Made by a program: the position numbers and the translations under genes. A DNA stretch of 64,000 bases from positions 18,162-82,161 of the forward strand of contig JBEKKS010000011.1 of NCBI GenBank assembly GCA_050010595.1, written 5' to 3'. The stretch comes from Palsa-513 sp050010595. Its GTDB lineage: Bacteria > Actinomycetota > Thermoleophilia > Solirubrobacterales > Solirubrobacteraceae. Each line of letters begins with the position of its first letter. Positions within the stretch are counted from its first letter, which is position 1. The notes below the pieces were generated by a model. The model had not been told where the DNA came from. It did no database searches and was given only the letters and a program-made list of their open reading frames with translations. Shown here piece after piece: positions 41,830-50,079 of this stretch.

Positions 41830-42966
41830 CTAAGCGCAGAGCGCTGCGACGGGCGGCTCGCTCCTCGTGGCCGAGGCGAGTCGCAGATGAAGGTCGTGGG
41901 ACTGGCTGGCGAAGCGCTGTGCGTCGGAGCGTGCGACATCGCCCGACTGGACCGCCGCGTAGAGCGACTGGTCGAACGTATGCATGCCGTAGTAGGCGCC
42001 CTGCGCCATCACGTCGGTGAGACGACCGTCGCGTTCCGGGTTGCGGATCAGGTCGTTGACGCGACCGGTCATCGTCATGATCTCCGTGATCGCGAGGCGC
42101 CCGGAGCCGTCCGCGCGCGGCACGAGGCGCTGCGAGACGATCCCGCGCAGCGTCGCCGCCAGCATCATCCGCGCCTGCGCGTGCTGGGCGGGCGGGAAGA
42201 ACTCGAGGATCCGGTTGATCGACTCGGGAGCGTCGAGCGTGTGCAGCGTCGAGAGGACGAGATGACCGGTCTCGGCCGCAGCGAGCGCCGTGCGGACGGT
42301 CGCCTCGTCGCGCATCTCGCCGATCAGGATCACGTCCGGGTCCTGGCGCAGCACGCGACGCAGTGCGCCTTCGAACGAGTTCGTGTCGCTGCCGACCTCG
42401 CGCTGCTCGATGATCGAGCGCTTGTCGCGGTAGACGAACTCGATCGGATCCTCGATCGTCACGACCCGCCTGAACTTCGTCGTGTTGATGTGCTCGATCA
42501 TCGCGGCGAGCGTCGTCGACTTGCCCGCGCCGCTGGAGCCCGTGACGAGCACGATCCCGCGCTCCTCGTCGGCGAGCTCACGCACGACGTCCGGCAGCCC
42601 GAGCTCGTCCAGTGACCGGATCGTGTCCGGCACGACGCGGAAGACCAACGAGACTGCGCCGCGCTGGCGGAAAGCGTTGACGCGAAAGCGCATCGGCCTG
42701 GGCGCATTGACAGTGCAAGCGAAATCGACCTCGTGCTCGCCGGCGAACTCCGCCTTGCGATCAGCTGGTAGTACCGCTTCGAGAACGCCGAGCGTGTCAG
42801 CGGCCGTGAGCTCGCCCCACCCTTCGTCCAGCCAGCGGAGTTGTCCGTCGACGCGCACGGCTGGCCGGCTGTCTGCCTTCAGCGAGAGATCAGAGCCGCC
42901 GAGCTCGGTCAACTCGGCCAGCAGTTGGGCGATGTCCATCGATGGTTGCGAGCTATTTGGGTTCAT
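41830..42966 (-). CDS. pilT: PilT/PilU-type retraction ATPase
   Basis: A 378-residue hexameric ATPase of the type IV pilus family, PilT group. Walker A is TGSSGAGKST (142-151). The Asp box is VVTIEDPIEF, Walker B is ILIGEMRDEAT, and the His box is HLVLSTLHT. The start is the ATG giving MNPNSSQPS; an upstream frame adds 18 residues without support. No other pilus genes (pilB, pilC or prepilins) are in the window, so the rest of the machine must be elsewhere. It would pull pili in for twitching or DNA uptake. Confidence 0.93.
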   Translation of the reverse strand: MNPNSSQPSMDIAQLLAELTELGGSDLSLKADSRPAVRVDGQLRWLDEGWGELTAADTLGVLEAVLPADRKAEFAGEHEVDFACTVNAPRPMRFRVNAFRQRGAVSLVFRVVPDTIRSLDELGLPDVVRELADEERGIVLVTGSSGAGKSTTLAAMIEHINTTKFRRVVTIEDPIEFVYRDKRSIIEQREVGSDTNSFEGALRRVLRQDPDVILIGEMRDEATVRTALAAAETGHLVLSTLHTLDAPESINRILEFFPPAQHAQARMMLAATLRGIVSQRLVPRADGSGRLAITEIMTMTGRVNDLIRNPERDGRLTDVMAQGAYYGMHTFDQSLYAAVQSGDVARSDAQRFASQSHDLHLRLASATRSEPPVAALCA

Positions 42967-42990
42967 GGCATGGACGGTAGCCGGAGATTT

Positions 42991-43013
42991 CTGCGCCGAT
43001 GGGCGCAGTTTTT
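42991..43013 (+). terminator. Terminator-like hairpin in the pilT-eno divergent region
   Basis: CTGCGCC (42991-42997) pairs with GGCGCAG (43002-43008) around a four-base loop, followed by TTTTT. This is a textbook intrinsic terminator on the + strand, yet no + strand gene ends here; pilT starts 25 bases away on the other strand. It may end an antisense or small RNA from the pilT region, or mark a hairpin in the pilT leader. Confidence 0.5.
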
Positions 43014-43212
43014 GCCCCACGGGTGCGCAATTTCGACGCCCCTCGGGTACGCATCACGGTCGAGAACGCGGACGATTCCGCTTGACCTGGAGGCCGTGAT
43101 CTGCATCGGGCGGGAGCGCGCGAAGCGCCGTTGCGGACCCGGCGATAGCCGGCCCGCAAGCTCGCGCCGAGCGTTGTACTGTCGGGGTATCCGAGATGAA
43201 AGTGAGGCGGCG

Positions 43213-44490
43213 ATGAGCCAAATAGAGCGGGTACATGCCCGGCAGATCCTGGACAGTCGTGGCAACCCGACGGTTGAGGTAGACGTGCGGCTGGCATCAG
43301 GGGCGTTCGGGCGCGCTGCCGTGCCCTCGGGAGCGTCAACTGGGACGCGTGAAGCACTCGAGCTGCGTGACGGCGAAGGCCCGTTCGGTGGCAAGGGCGT
43401 GACGCACGCGGTCGCGCACGTCAACGGCGAGATCGCCAAGCACGTGCACGGAAGCGATGCCACGGATCAGCGCGGCGTCGACGAGGCAATGATCGCCCTG
43501 GACGGCACTCCAGGCAAGTCGCGGCTCGGCGCGAACGCGATCCTCGGCGTTTCAATGGCGGTAGCGCGCGCTGCCGCAGCCGACAGCGGTGAGCCGCTGT
43601 GGCGCTATCTCGGTGGACCCGACGCCGACCTGCTGCCGGTGCCGTGCATGAACGTCCTCAACGGGGGCGCACACGCCGACAACCCGATCGACTTCCAGGA
43701 GTACATGGTCGCCCCGGTTGGCGCGAAGTCGTTTGCCCACGCGGTTCAGATCGGTGCCGAGGTCTACCAGGAGCTGAAGCGCACGCTCAAGAGCCGCGGC
43801 CTTGCGACAGCGGTCGGCGACGAGGGTGGGTTCGCGCCCGCGCTCGAATCGAACGAGGCGCCGATCGAAGCCCTGATCTCCGCGATTCGAACCGCCGGCT
43901 ACGAGCCCGGCAAGGAAGTCGCGCTGTGCCTCGATCCTGCGGCAAGCGAGTTCTTCAAGGACGGCGGGTACGTGCTCGCCGACGAGGGGCGGACGCTCTC
44001 CTCGGATGAGATGGTCGAGTACTGGGCTTCGATCGCAAACCGCTTCCCGGTGCTGTTCCTCGAGGACGGCATGGCCGAGGGCGACTGGGATGGCTGGCAC
44101 AAGCTGACCGACCGGATCGGCAGCGAGGTTCAGCTCGTCGGCGACGACATCTTCGTGACGAACCCGGCGATCTTGCGCGAAGGCATCGAGCGCGGCATCG
44201 GAAACTCGATCCTGATCAAGCTCAACCAGATCGGAACCGTCACGGAGACGCTCGACACGATCGCGATTGCGCGCGACGCCGGGTACCGGGCGGTCGTCTC
44301 CCACCGCTCCGGCGAGACCGAGGACACGTTTATCGCTGATCTCGTCGTCGCGACCGGTGTGGGGCAGATCAAGACCGGCGCCCCGGCGCGCTCGGAGCGC
44401 GTCGCGAAGTACAACCAGTTGATGCGCATCGAAGAGGAGCTCGGCGAGCGCGCACGCTACGCCGGGACGACGATCGCGGCGCTCGTCTGA
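43213..44490 (+). CDS. eno: Enolase
   Basis: A 425-residue phosphopyruvate hydratase of glycolysis. It starts SQIERVHARQILDSRGNPTVEVDV. The conserved ALDGTPGKSRLGANAILGVS, metal and catalytic regions (VGDEGGFAP near 200, LFLEDGMAEGDWDGW near 280 and VSHRSGETEDT near 363) are intact. The longer frame upstream is not enolase, so the ATG at 43213 is the start. TACTGT (43177-43182) is a possible -10 element, and a strong terminator follows the gene. Confidence 0.97.
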   Translation: MSQIERVHARQILDSRGNPTVEVDVRLASGAFGRAAVPSGASTGTREALELRDGEGPFGGKGVTHAVAHVNGEIAKHVHGSDATDQRGVDEAMIALDGTPGKSRLGANAILGVSMAVARAAAADSGEPLWRYLGGPDADLLPVPCMNVLNGGAHADNPIDFQEYMVAPVGAKSFAHAVQIGAEVYQELKRTLKSRGLATAVGDEGGFAPALESNEAPIEALISAIRTAGYEPGKEVALCLDPAASEFFKDGGYVLADEGRTLSSDEMVEYWASIANRFPVLFLEDGMAEGDWDGWHKLTDRIGSEVQLVGDDIFVTNPAILREGIERGIGNSILIKLNQIGTVTETLDTIAIARDAGYRAVVSHRSGETEDTFIADLVVATGVGQIKTGAPARSERVAKYNQLMRIEEELGERARYAGTTIAALV

Positions 44491-44525
44491 CCGACGACGC
44501 CGGCAGCGCCAATCGATGAAGAGGA

Positions 44526-44549
44526 GAAGCCCCGCTAGTCGGGGCTTTT
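44526..44549 (+). terminator. Intrinsic terminator of eno
   Basis: AAGCCCCG pairs with CGGGGCTT around a short loop and is followed by TTCC with further T residues. It lies 35 bases after the eno stop codon. Confidence 0.85.
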
Positions 44550-44567
44550 CCGCTTGACGAGGCTTTC

Positions 44568-44593
44568 GGGCGCGATTTTTGGACATCGCGCCC
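44568..44593. repeat. Inverted repeat upstream of hybrid kinase
   Basis: GGGCGCGA (44568-44575) and TCGCGCCC (44586-44593) are perfect 8-base arms around a ten-base loop starting with five T residues. It lies 80 bases before the kinase ATG. It could be an operator for the kinase or part of a second terminator. Confidence 0.45.
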
Positions 44594-44674
44594 GGCGGGC
44601 GCGCTCGCCGCATCAGGAAGATCGTTCGCCGCGTCGATAGATCAAGAGCAGGCGTTCGCTCGCGGCGTTGCACC

Positions 44675-46753
44675 ATGGGTGATTTGCGACTTGATCCGGC
44701 CTTCAGTGACCTCTCGCAGGAGGCGGTGGACTTGCTGTGCCTGCACAACGAGCTCGCGAGCGTCGACCTGCGGATCTTCTTCAAGGACCGCCAGAGCCGC
44801 TTTGTGTGTGTCAGCCTCGGCTGGGTAGCGGCCTATGCGCAACGGCAATCGGCCGAGCACGCGCTCGGGAAGACGGACGCCGACTTCTTCAGTGCGCAGC
44901 ACGCGAGCGATGCGCTCGCGGACGAGCGCACCGTGATGGCGACCGGTGAGCCGATGCGCGCCAAGCTGGAGCGCGAGACGTTCGTCGATCGCCCCGATGC
45001 CTGGGGGCAGACAACCAAGCTGCCGCTGCGCGACGCGGATGGAAAGATCGTGGGCACCTGGGGCTTCACGCGAGACGTCACGGAGCAGATCGCGGCCGAG
45101 CAGGCGCTGGCGCTGAGCCGCGAGCGCTCGGCGGCGAGCGAGCGGATGCACCGCGCGATGTTCGAGAACAACCCCCAGCCGATGTGGCTCTACGATCGTG
45201 CGAGCTTCCAGATAGTTGCCGTGAACGACGCGGCCATCGTGGCCTACGGCTATTCGCGCAGCGAGTTCCTCGTAATGAGGATCCCGGACCTGCTGCCTGC
45301 CGAGGACGTAGCGGAATGGGAAAGGTCGATGATCGTCCGCGACGGCGAGCAGACCGGCTCCCGGGTGTCCATGCCATGCCGCCACAGGTACAGGGACGGC
45401 ACCGTCAGGGATGTCGAGATCACGGCCAACGATGTGCTGCTCGACGGTCAGGCTTGCCGCATCGTGCTGAGTCAGGACGTAACCGCACGCAACCGTGCGG
45501 CGACCGAGCTCGCATTCGCGCGCGACGAGGCGGTTGAGGCGTCGAACACGAAATCGGCGTTCCTCGCAAACATCAGTCACGAGATCCGCACTCCGATGAA
45601 CGGCGTGCTCGGTCTGACCGAGCTGCTCCTGGATAGCAAGCTCGACGCCGACCAACGCTCCCTCGCCCAGCAGCTCGCCGCTTCCGGAGAGCTGATGGTC
45701 GCCCTGATCAACGACATCCTCGACATCTCGAAGATCGAGGCAGGTCAGCTACAGCTGGAGATCGGCGACTTCTCGATGCGTGAGTCGATCGAACGGGCCT
45801 GCGCGATGGTTGCACCACAAGCTGCCGCGCAAGACGTCGAGCTGATCGCGGAGATTGATGCCGCCCTGCCCCACCATCAGGAGGGCGACGGCCGGCGCTT
45901 CCACCAGATCCTGCTGAACCTGATCGGCAATGCGGTCAAGTTCACGAGCGAGGGCAAGATCGTCGTGCGCGCCCGCGTCGTTCGCGCAGGCAGCCGCAAG
46001 CGTGCGGCTCGCGTCGAGGTAATCGACACGGGAATCGGCGTCGAGCAACGAGTCCTGCAAGACATGTTCGAGCCCTTCACGCAGGCGGACAGCTCTACCA
46101 CGCGCAACTATGGCGGCAGCGGTCTCGGGCTCGCGATCTCTCGCGAGCTGATCGAGCTGATGGGCGGCGCGATCGGCGCGACAAGTGCCGCCGGCGTCGG
46201 CAGCACGTTCTGGGTCGAGCTTCCGCTCCGCGAGTCAACTCGAGCTCGCGAGAGATCGCCACGCCAGGTCACGTTCGAGGACGGCGTGAAGCTCCCGCTC
46301 TGGTCAACCGCTCCACTCGTGCTGGTCGTCGAAGACAGCCCGGTCAATCGGATCGTCGCGGTCCGAATGCTCGAGCGCTGCGGTTGCCGCACCGATGTTG
46401 CGGAAAACGGGCGCAGCGCGCTCGAGATGCTCCGCGAGAGGGACTACGACGCGATCCTGATGGACTGTCAAATGCCCGGCATGGATGGGTACGAGGCGAC
46501 CGCGTTGCTGAGGGCCTCTGAGAACGGGGGCCCCCGGATGCCTGTAATCGCGATGACAGCGCATGCAATGCATGGAGATCGCGAGCGCTGCCTGGCCGCC
46601 GGGATGGACGACTACGTCAGCAAGCCGATCAGGCGCGGGTCTCTGGTCGAGGCTCTCAGGCGCTGGCTGCCGGGGCTGATCGACGGCGAGCCGGCCGCGC
46701 CGCCGAACGGGCGCCCCCGTCACTCGGCGCAGGCCGCCGGTCCCGCCCGCTGA
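44675..46753 (+). CDS. Hybrid sensor histidine kinase (PAS-PAS-HisKA-HATPase-REC)
   Basis: About 692 residues. Two PAS domains lie at roughly 25-140 (VSLGWVAAYAQ, ending with GFTRDVTEQ) and 155-275. HisKA has the phospho-accepting histidine in NISHEIRTPMNGVLG near 310. HATPase has NLIGNAVKFTSEG and GGSGLGLAISRELI. A C-terminal receiver has its aspartate in LMDCQMPGMDGYEAT near 600. The ATG at 44675 is preferred; the upstream frame is Arg-rich and unconserved. There is no membrane segment, so it senses a cytoplasmic signal. It lies directly upstream of the hydrogenase-related operon and may control it. Confidence 0.9.
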   Translation: MGDLRLDPAFSDLSQEAVDLLCLHNELASVDLRIFFKDRQSRFVCVSLGWVAAYAQRQSAEHALGKTDADFFSAQHASDALADERTVMATGEPMRAKLERETFVDRPDAWGQTTKLPLRDADGKIVGTWGFTRDVTEQIAAEQALALSRERSAASERMHRAMFENNPQPMWLYDRASFQIVAVNDAAIVAYGYSRSEFLVMRIPDLLPAEDVAEWERSMIVRDGEQTGSRVSMPCRHRYRDGTVRDVEITANDVLLDGQACRIVLSQDVTARNRAATELAFARDEAVEASNTKSAFLANISHEIRTPMNGVLGLTELLLDSKLDADQRSLAQQLAASGELMVALINDILDISKIEAGQLQLEIGDFSMRESIERACAMVAPQAAAQDVELIAEIDAALPHHQEGDGRRFHQILLNLIGNAVKFTSEGKIVVRARVVRAGSRKRAARVEVIDTGIGVEQRVLQDMFEPFTQADSSTTRNYGGSGLGLAISRELIELMGGAIGATSAAGVGSTFWVELPLRESTRARERSPRQVTFEDGVKLPLWSTAPLVLVVEDSPVNRIVAVRMLERCGCRTDVAENGRSALEMLRERDYDAILMDCQMPGMDGYEATALLRASENGGPRMPVIAMTAHAMHGDRERCLAAGMDDYVSKPIRRGSLVEALRRWLPGLIDGEPAAPPNGRPRHSAQAAGPAR

Positions 46754-46801
46754 CGCACCGCTCCGGGCGGGCCGCAGCGGAAATCTTTGCGTCATCCGGT
46801 C

Positions 46802-46864
46802 CCTCGGCGCCGAGGCGGACCGTCGCGCCGTGTATGTTTTGGACGTCAGATGGAGTCCTGACGT
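46802..46864. promoter_or_regulatory. Inverted repeats ahead of the hydrogenase-related operon
   Basis: CCTCGGCGCCGAGG (46802-46815) is a perfect palindrome. ACGTCAG (46843-46849) and CTGACGT (46858-46864) are perfect arms around an eight-base spacer. A -10-like TATGTT lies between them (46832-46837). Together they look like a promoter with operators 100-160 bases before the first gene. Confidence 0.45.
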
Positions 46865-46917
46865 TGGCGTCGCCGGCCGGACGCCTCGAACCGCCCAATC
46901 GGAACAAGGGCTGATGG

Positions 46918-46951
46918 CTCCTCTCGCAATACGTCTTCGACGCGAGAGGAG
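46918..46951 (+). promoter_or_regulatory. Shine-Dalgarno-sequestering hairpin of the hydrogenase-related operon
   Basis: CTCCTCTCGC (46918-46927) is the perfect complement of GCGAGAGGAG (46942-46951), with a 14-base loop. The 3' arm holds GAGAGGAG, the only Shine-Dalgarno-like sequence for the GTG at 46964 (12 bases downstream). In RNA the 10-bp stem would hide the ribosome-binding site, as in RNA thermometers or ligand- or protein-controlled switches. Confidence 0.55.
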
Positions 46952-46963
46952 TGATTCGCAGCG

Positions 46964-48595
46964 GTGCCGATTCTCCCCGAGTGGGCCGTGCAGGTGCTTC
47001 AGGTCGTCACGATCCTTTCGCTGGCGCCGCTTCTCAGCGGGCTGATCGCGCGCGCCGAGGCGGTCGTGCAGCAGCGTCGCGGGCCGCGGGTCCTGCAGCC
47101 CTATTTCGACATCGTCAAGCTGCTGCGCAAAGAGACGGTGCTGCCCGAGCCGGCAGGCCTCGTGTTTCGTGCGGTGCCCTACGTGAGCTTTGCCGCGCTT
47201 GCGACGATCCCACTGCTGATCCCGGCGCTGACGACGTTCCCGCTACCGCTCGGCTACATGGCGGACTTCTTCGGCGTCGGCCTGATCCTCGCCCTGGCGA
47301 GCTGGGCGGTGTCGCTTGCGGCAATCGACAGCGGCAGCCCGTACGCGCAGCTCGGCTCGAGCCGGCTGCGCTCGTTTGGCGCATTCAACGAGCCGACCGT
47401 GATCTTCGTCACGTTCGTCCTCGCGTTGACCACCCACACGGACCTGCCCTACGCGTTCGGCGCGGCGATCCGCTCCGGGGCCGTTGAGGTGGTCCGTCCG
47501 AGCCACCTCTTGATGATCGCCGCGTTCTTCATGCTCGTGTTGGGCGAGACGGGCCGAATCCCCGTCGAGAACCACGGCTCGACGCTCGAGTTCGGCCAGA
47601 TCGAGGAGGCACGCGTGGTCGAGCACTCGGGGCCCGGCCTCGCTTTCCTGCGCTGGGGCTCGAGCGTGAAGCAGCTTGTCCTGTTCACGGTGCTGATGAA
47701 CGTGCTCGTCGCGCCATGGGGGCTCGCGAGCAGCGGCCGTCTCGACGTCGTGGCCCTGGCGATCGGCCTGTTGTTCGTGAAGGCGCTCGGCGCCGGCGCC
47801 GCCGTCGTCGCGATCGAGTCGAGCTTCGCGAAGCTGCGCCTCTACAAGATCCCCGAGTTCACCGCAGCGAGCTTCCTGCTCGCGTTACTTGCGGTCGTGA
47901 TCTTCCTGTTCGAGCCGGCGTTCGGGAACGTGCACCTGAGCGTCTTCGGCGCCGCCGCGACGTGCAGCGCCGTCGTCGTGCTCCTGTTCGAGCTCTACAT
48001 GCTCCGCTCGCAGGAGGTCTGGGAGCAGCTGCATCTCTATGCGCTCGCCTCGACGGTCGTCGCGGCGCTTGCGTTCATCACTGCCGCGACGGGGCACGGG
48101 TCGTCCTCGCTGTATGCGCTCGGGGCGGCGACGATCGGCCTGAAGGCGCTGCTCTTCCCGCGTGGCATCCGCTTCGTCCTGCGCCGGCTCGACATCCACC
48201 CGCGCGTGCCCTCGCTGATCGGTGTGCCGAGCGCGATCCTGATTGCCGTCGCACTCTGCTCGCTGGCGTTCATCGTGCTGCGCCCGATCCACTTCGGCAC
48301 TGAATCTGCGCTTCCGCTATCCGCGTTGCCGCTCGCGGTCGGCGGCGTCCTCGTGGCGTTTTTGTTGATGGTGCTGCGCCCGCACGCCCCTTCCCAGCTG
48401 CTGGGCTTCCTCGCACTGGAGAACGCGGTCTCGGTCGCGGCACTCGTGATCGCGCCGGGCCTCCCGATCATCCTCGCGCTGCTGCTGCTCTTCGACGTGC
48501 TGATCGGTGTGCTCGTGTTCGTCGTCCTCGTTCAGTACCTGGCGGTCGAGCGCACGCACGTCGGCACGGACACGCTCGACAGGCTGCGCGGATGA
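46964..48595 (+). CDS. NuoH/HyfC-HyfE fusion, membrane anchor of hydrogenase-related complex
   Basis: A 543-residue membrane protein made of two fused subunits. Residues 1 to about 315 match NuoH/HyfC (QQRRGPRVLQPYFDIVKLLRKE near 35-56, IDSGSPYAQLGSSR near 125, and the conserved GETGRIPVENHGSTLEFGQIEEA near 195). Residues about 320-543 match HyfE, a NuoK-type membrane subunit. The start is GTG, and its stop overlaps the next ATG by four bases. It would dock the peripheral arm and take part in ion translocation. Confidence 0.88.
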   Translation: MPILPEWAVQVLQVVTILSLAPLLSGLIARAEAVVQQRRGPRVLQPYFDIVKLLRKETVLPEPAGLVFRAVPYVSFAALATIPLLIPALTTFPLPLGYMADFFGVGLILALASWAVSLAAIDSGSPYAQLGSSRLRSFGAFNEPTVIFVTFVLALTTHTDLPYAFGAAIRSGAVEVVRPSHLLMIAAFFMLVLGETGRIPVENHGSTLEFGQIEEARVVEHSGPGLAFLRWGSSVKQLVLFTVLMNVLVAPWGLASSGRLDVVALAIGLLFVKALGAGAAVVAIESSFAKLRLYKIPEFTAASFLLALLAVVIFLFEPAFGNVHLSVFGAAATCSAVVVLLFELYMLRSQEVWEQLHLYALASTVVAALAFITAATGHGSSSLYALGAATIGLKALLFPRGIRFVLRRLDIHPRVPSLIGVPSAILIAVALCSLAFIVLRPIHFGTESALPLSALPLAVGGVLVAFLLMVLRPHAPSQLLGFLALENAVSVAALVIAPGLPIILALLLLFDVLIGVLVFVVLVQYLAVERTHVGTDTLDRLRG

Positions 48596-50079
48596 GCTGG
48601 GCGCTCTACGCACTGCCGGCGCTGCCGCTGCTCGCGGCGCTCTTGACGCTGCTTGACGGCTGGATCCTCGGGCGCGCCGTCACGCTCGCCGGCGGCCTCG
48701 CCGCGCTGGCGCTGACGATCGCGATCGCGGTCGCGGTCGACCGCGGCCGAGTGCTGAGCGCGGCGGGCGGCTGGCTGCGCGTCGACTCGCTCGGCGCCGT
48801 CTTCCTGCTGGCGACTGGGCTCGTGTATGCCAGTGCCGCCGTGTTCTCGATCGGGTATCTCGGCGTCGAGCGTGAGCGCGCGGGGTTTGCCAGCTTCGTC
48901 AAGCGCTACTACGCGCTGCTCAACCTGTTCGGCCTCAGCATGCTGCTCGTCCCGCTCGCGAGCGACTTCGGCTCGCTGTGGGTCGCGGTCGAGCTGACGA
49001 CGATCGTCTCGGCGCTGCTCGTGGCGATCGACCGGACTGACGCTGCGCTCGAGGCCGCGTGGAAGTACGTGTTGATCGCATCGAGCGGGCTTGGCATCGC
49101 CCTGCTGGCGGTGATCGTTCTGTACGCGACCGGGACGCACGCGCTCGGCGGCGCCTACATACCGCGGTTCGAGCGGTTGATCGCCCACGCCCACGGGCTG
49201 TCGGGCGACGCGGTGCGGCTGTCGTTCGTGCTCGCACTGGTCGGGTTCGGCACGAAGGTCGGGTTCGTTCCCGTCCACACGTGGCTGCCTGACGCTCACA
49301 GCGAGGCGCCGGCGCCGGTCTCCGCGATGCTGTCGGGGTCGCTGCTGGCCGCGGCGCTCTACTCGATCCTGCGCTTCTTCCAGGTCACGGCTGCGAGCGG
49401 GAATCGCGCCTTCGCCGCGCACGCGCTGATCGTCTTCGGCGTGCTGTCACTGGTCGGCGCCAGCTTCTTCGTGTTGCGCCAGTCGAACTTCAAGCGGCTG
49501 CTCGCCTACTCGTCGATCGAGCACATGGGGATCGTCGCGCTTGGGATCGGCTTCGGCGCGCCGCTCGCGGTCGCGGGCGCGCTGCTGCACGTGATCACCC
49601 ACGCCTCGGCCAAGGGCCTGGCGTTCCTCGGTGCCGGGTCGCTGCTACGCGGCTATGACACGAAGGAGATCGACTCCGTCACCGACGCCGGCCGGCGGAT
49701 GCCCTGGACCGGCCCGATGCTGCTCGCGGCTGCGCTCGCGCTGTCGGGCCTGCCGCTGTCGGGCGTCTTTCGCAGCGAGTTCGAGATCGTCGTCGGTGGC
49801 TTTGCGGGCGCCCAGTACGTCGGCGTGGTGATCCTGCTCGTGTTCGCGAACCTCGCCTTCTGCGGCATCGTTTGGAACACGGGCCGCATGGTCCTGAGCG
49901 CCGGCTCGCCGGGCGCCGTCGCGACGGGAGCGCCCGCTGCACGCGAGCGCAGTGGCTGGATGATCGCCGGGATGATCGGCTGCCTGTTTGTTGTCGTCGC
50001 CCTCGGCGTGCATGTGCCGGGAGACCTCTCGGCGCTCCTGACGAGCGCCGGTCACTCGCTGACCGGGCCTGGGCGATGA
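48592..50079 (+). CDS. Antiporter-type proton-translocating subunit (HyfF/NuoM/NuoL-like)
   Basis: A 495-residue protein with about 14 membrane segments. Conserved Mrp-family motifs are VELTTIVSALLVAID near 130, FGTKVGFVPVHTWLPDAHSEAPAPVSAMLSG near 220-250 (helix 7-8) and LLAYSSIEHMGIVALGIGFG near 300. It starts with ATG overlapping the previous stop codon (ATGA) and ends with ATGA overlap to the next. It is the first of two antiporter-like subunits in the complex. Confidence 0.93.
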   Translation: MSWALYALPALPLLAALLTLLDGWILGRAVTLAGGLAALALTIAIAVAVDRGRVLSAAGGWLRVDSLGAVFLLATGLVYASAAVFSIGYLGVERERAGFASFVKRYYALLNLFGLSMLLVPLASDFGSLWVAVELTTIVSALLVAIDRTDAALEAAWKYVLIASSGLGIALLAVIVLYATGTHALGGAYIPRFERLIAHAHGLSGDAVRLSFVLALVGFGTKVGFVPVHTWLPDAHSEAPAPVSAMLSGSLLAAALYSILRFFQVTAASGNRAFAAHALIVFGVLSLVGASFFVLRQSNFKRLLAYSSIEHMGIVALGIGFGAPLAVAGALLHVITHASAKGLAFLGAGSLLRGYDTKEIDSVTDAGRRMPWTGPMLLAAALALSGLPLSGVFRSEFEIVVGGFAGAQYVGVVILLVFANLAFCGIVWNTGRMVLSAGSPGAVATGAPAARERSGWMIAGMIGCLFVVVALGVHVPGDLSALLTSAGHSLTGPGR

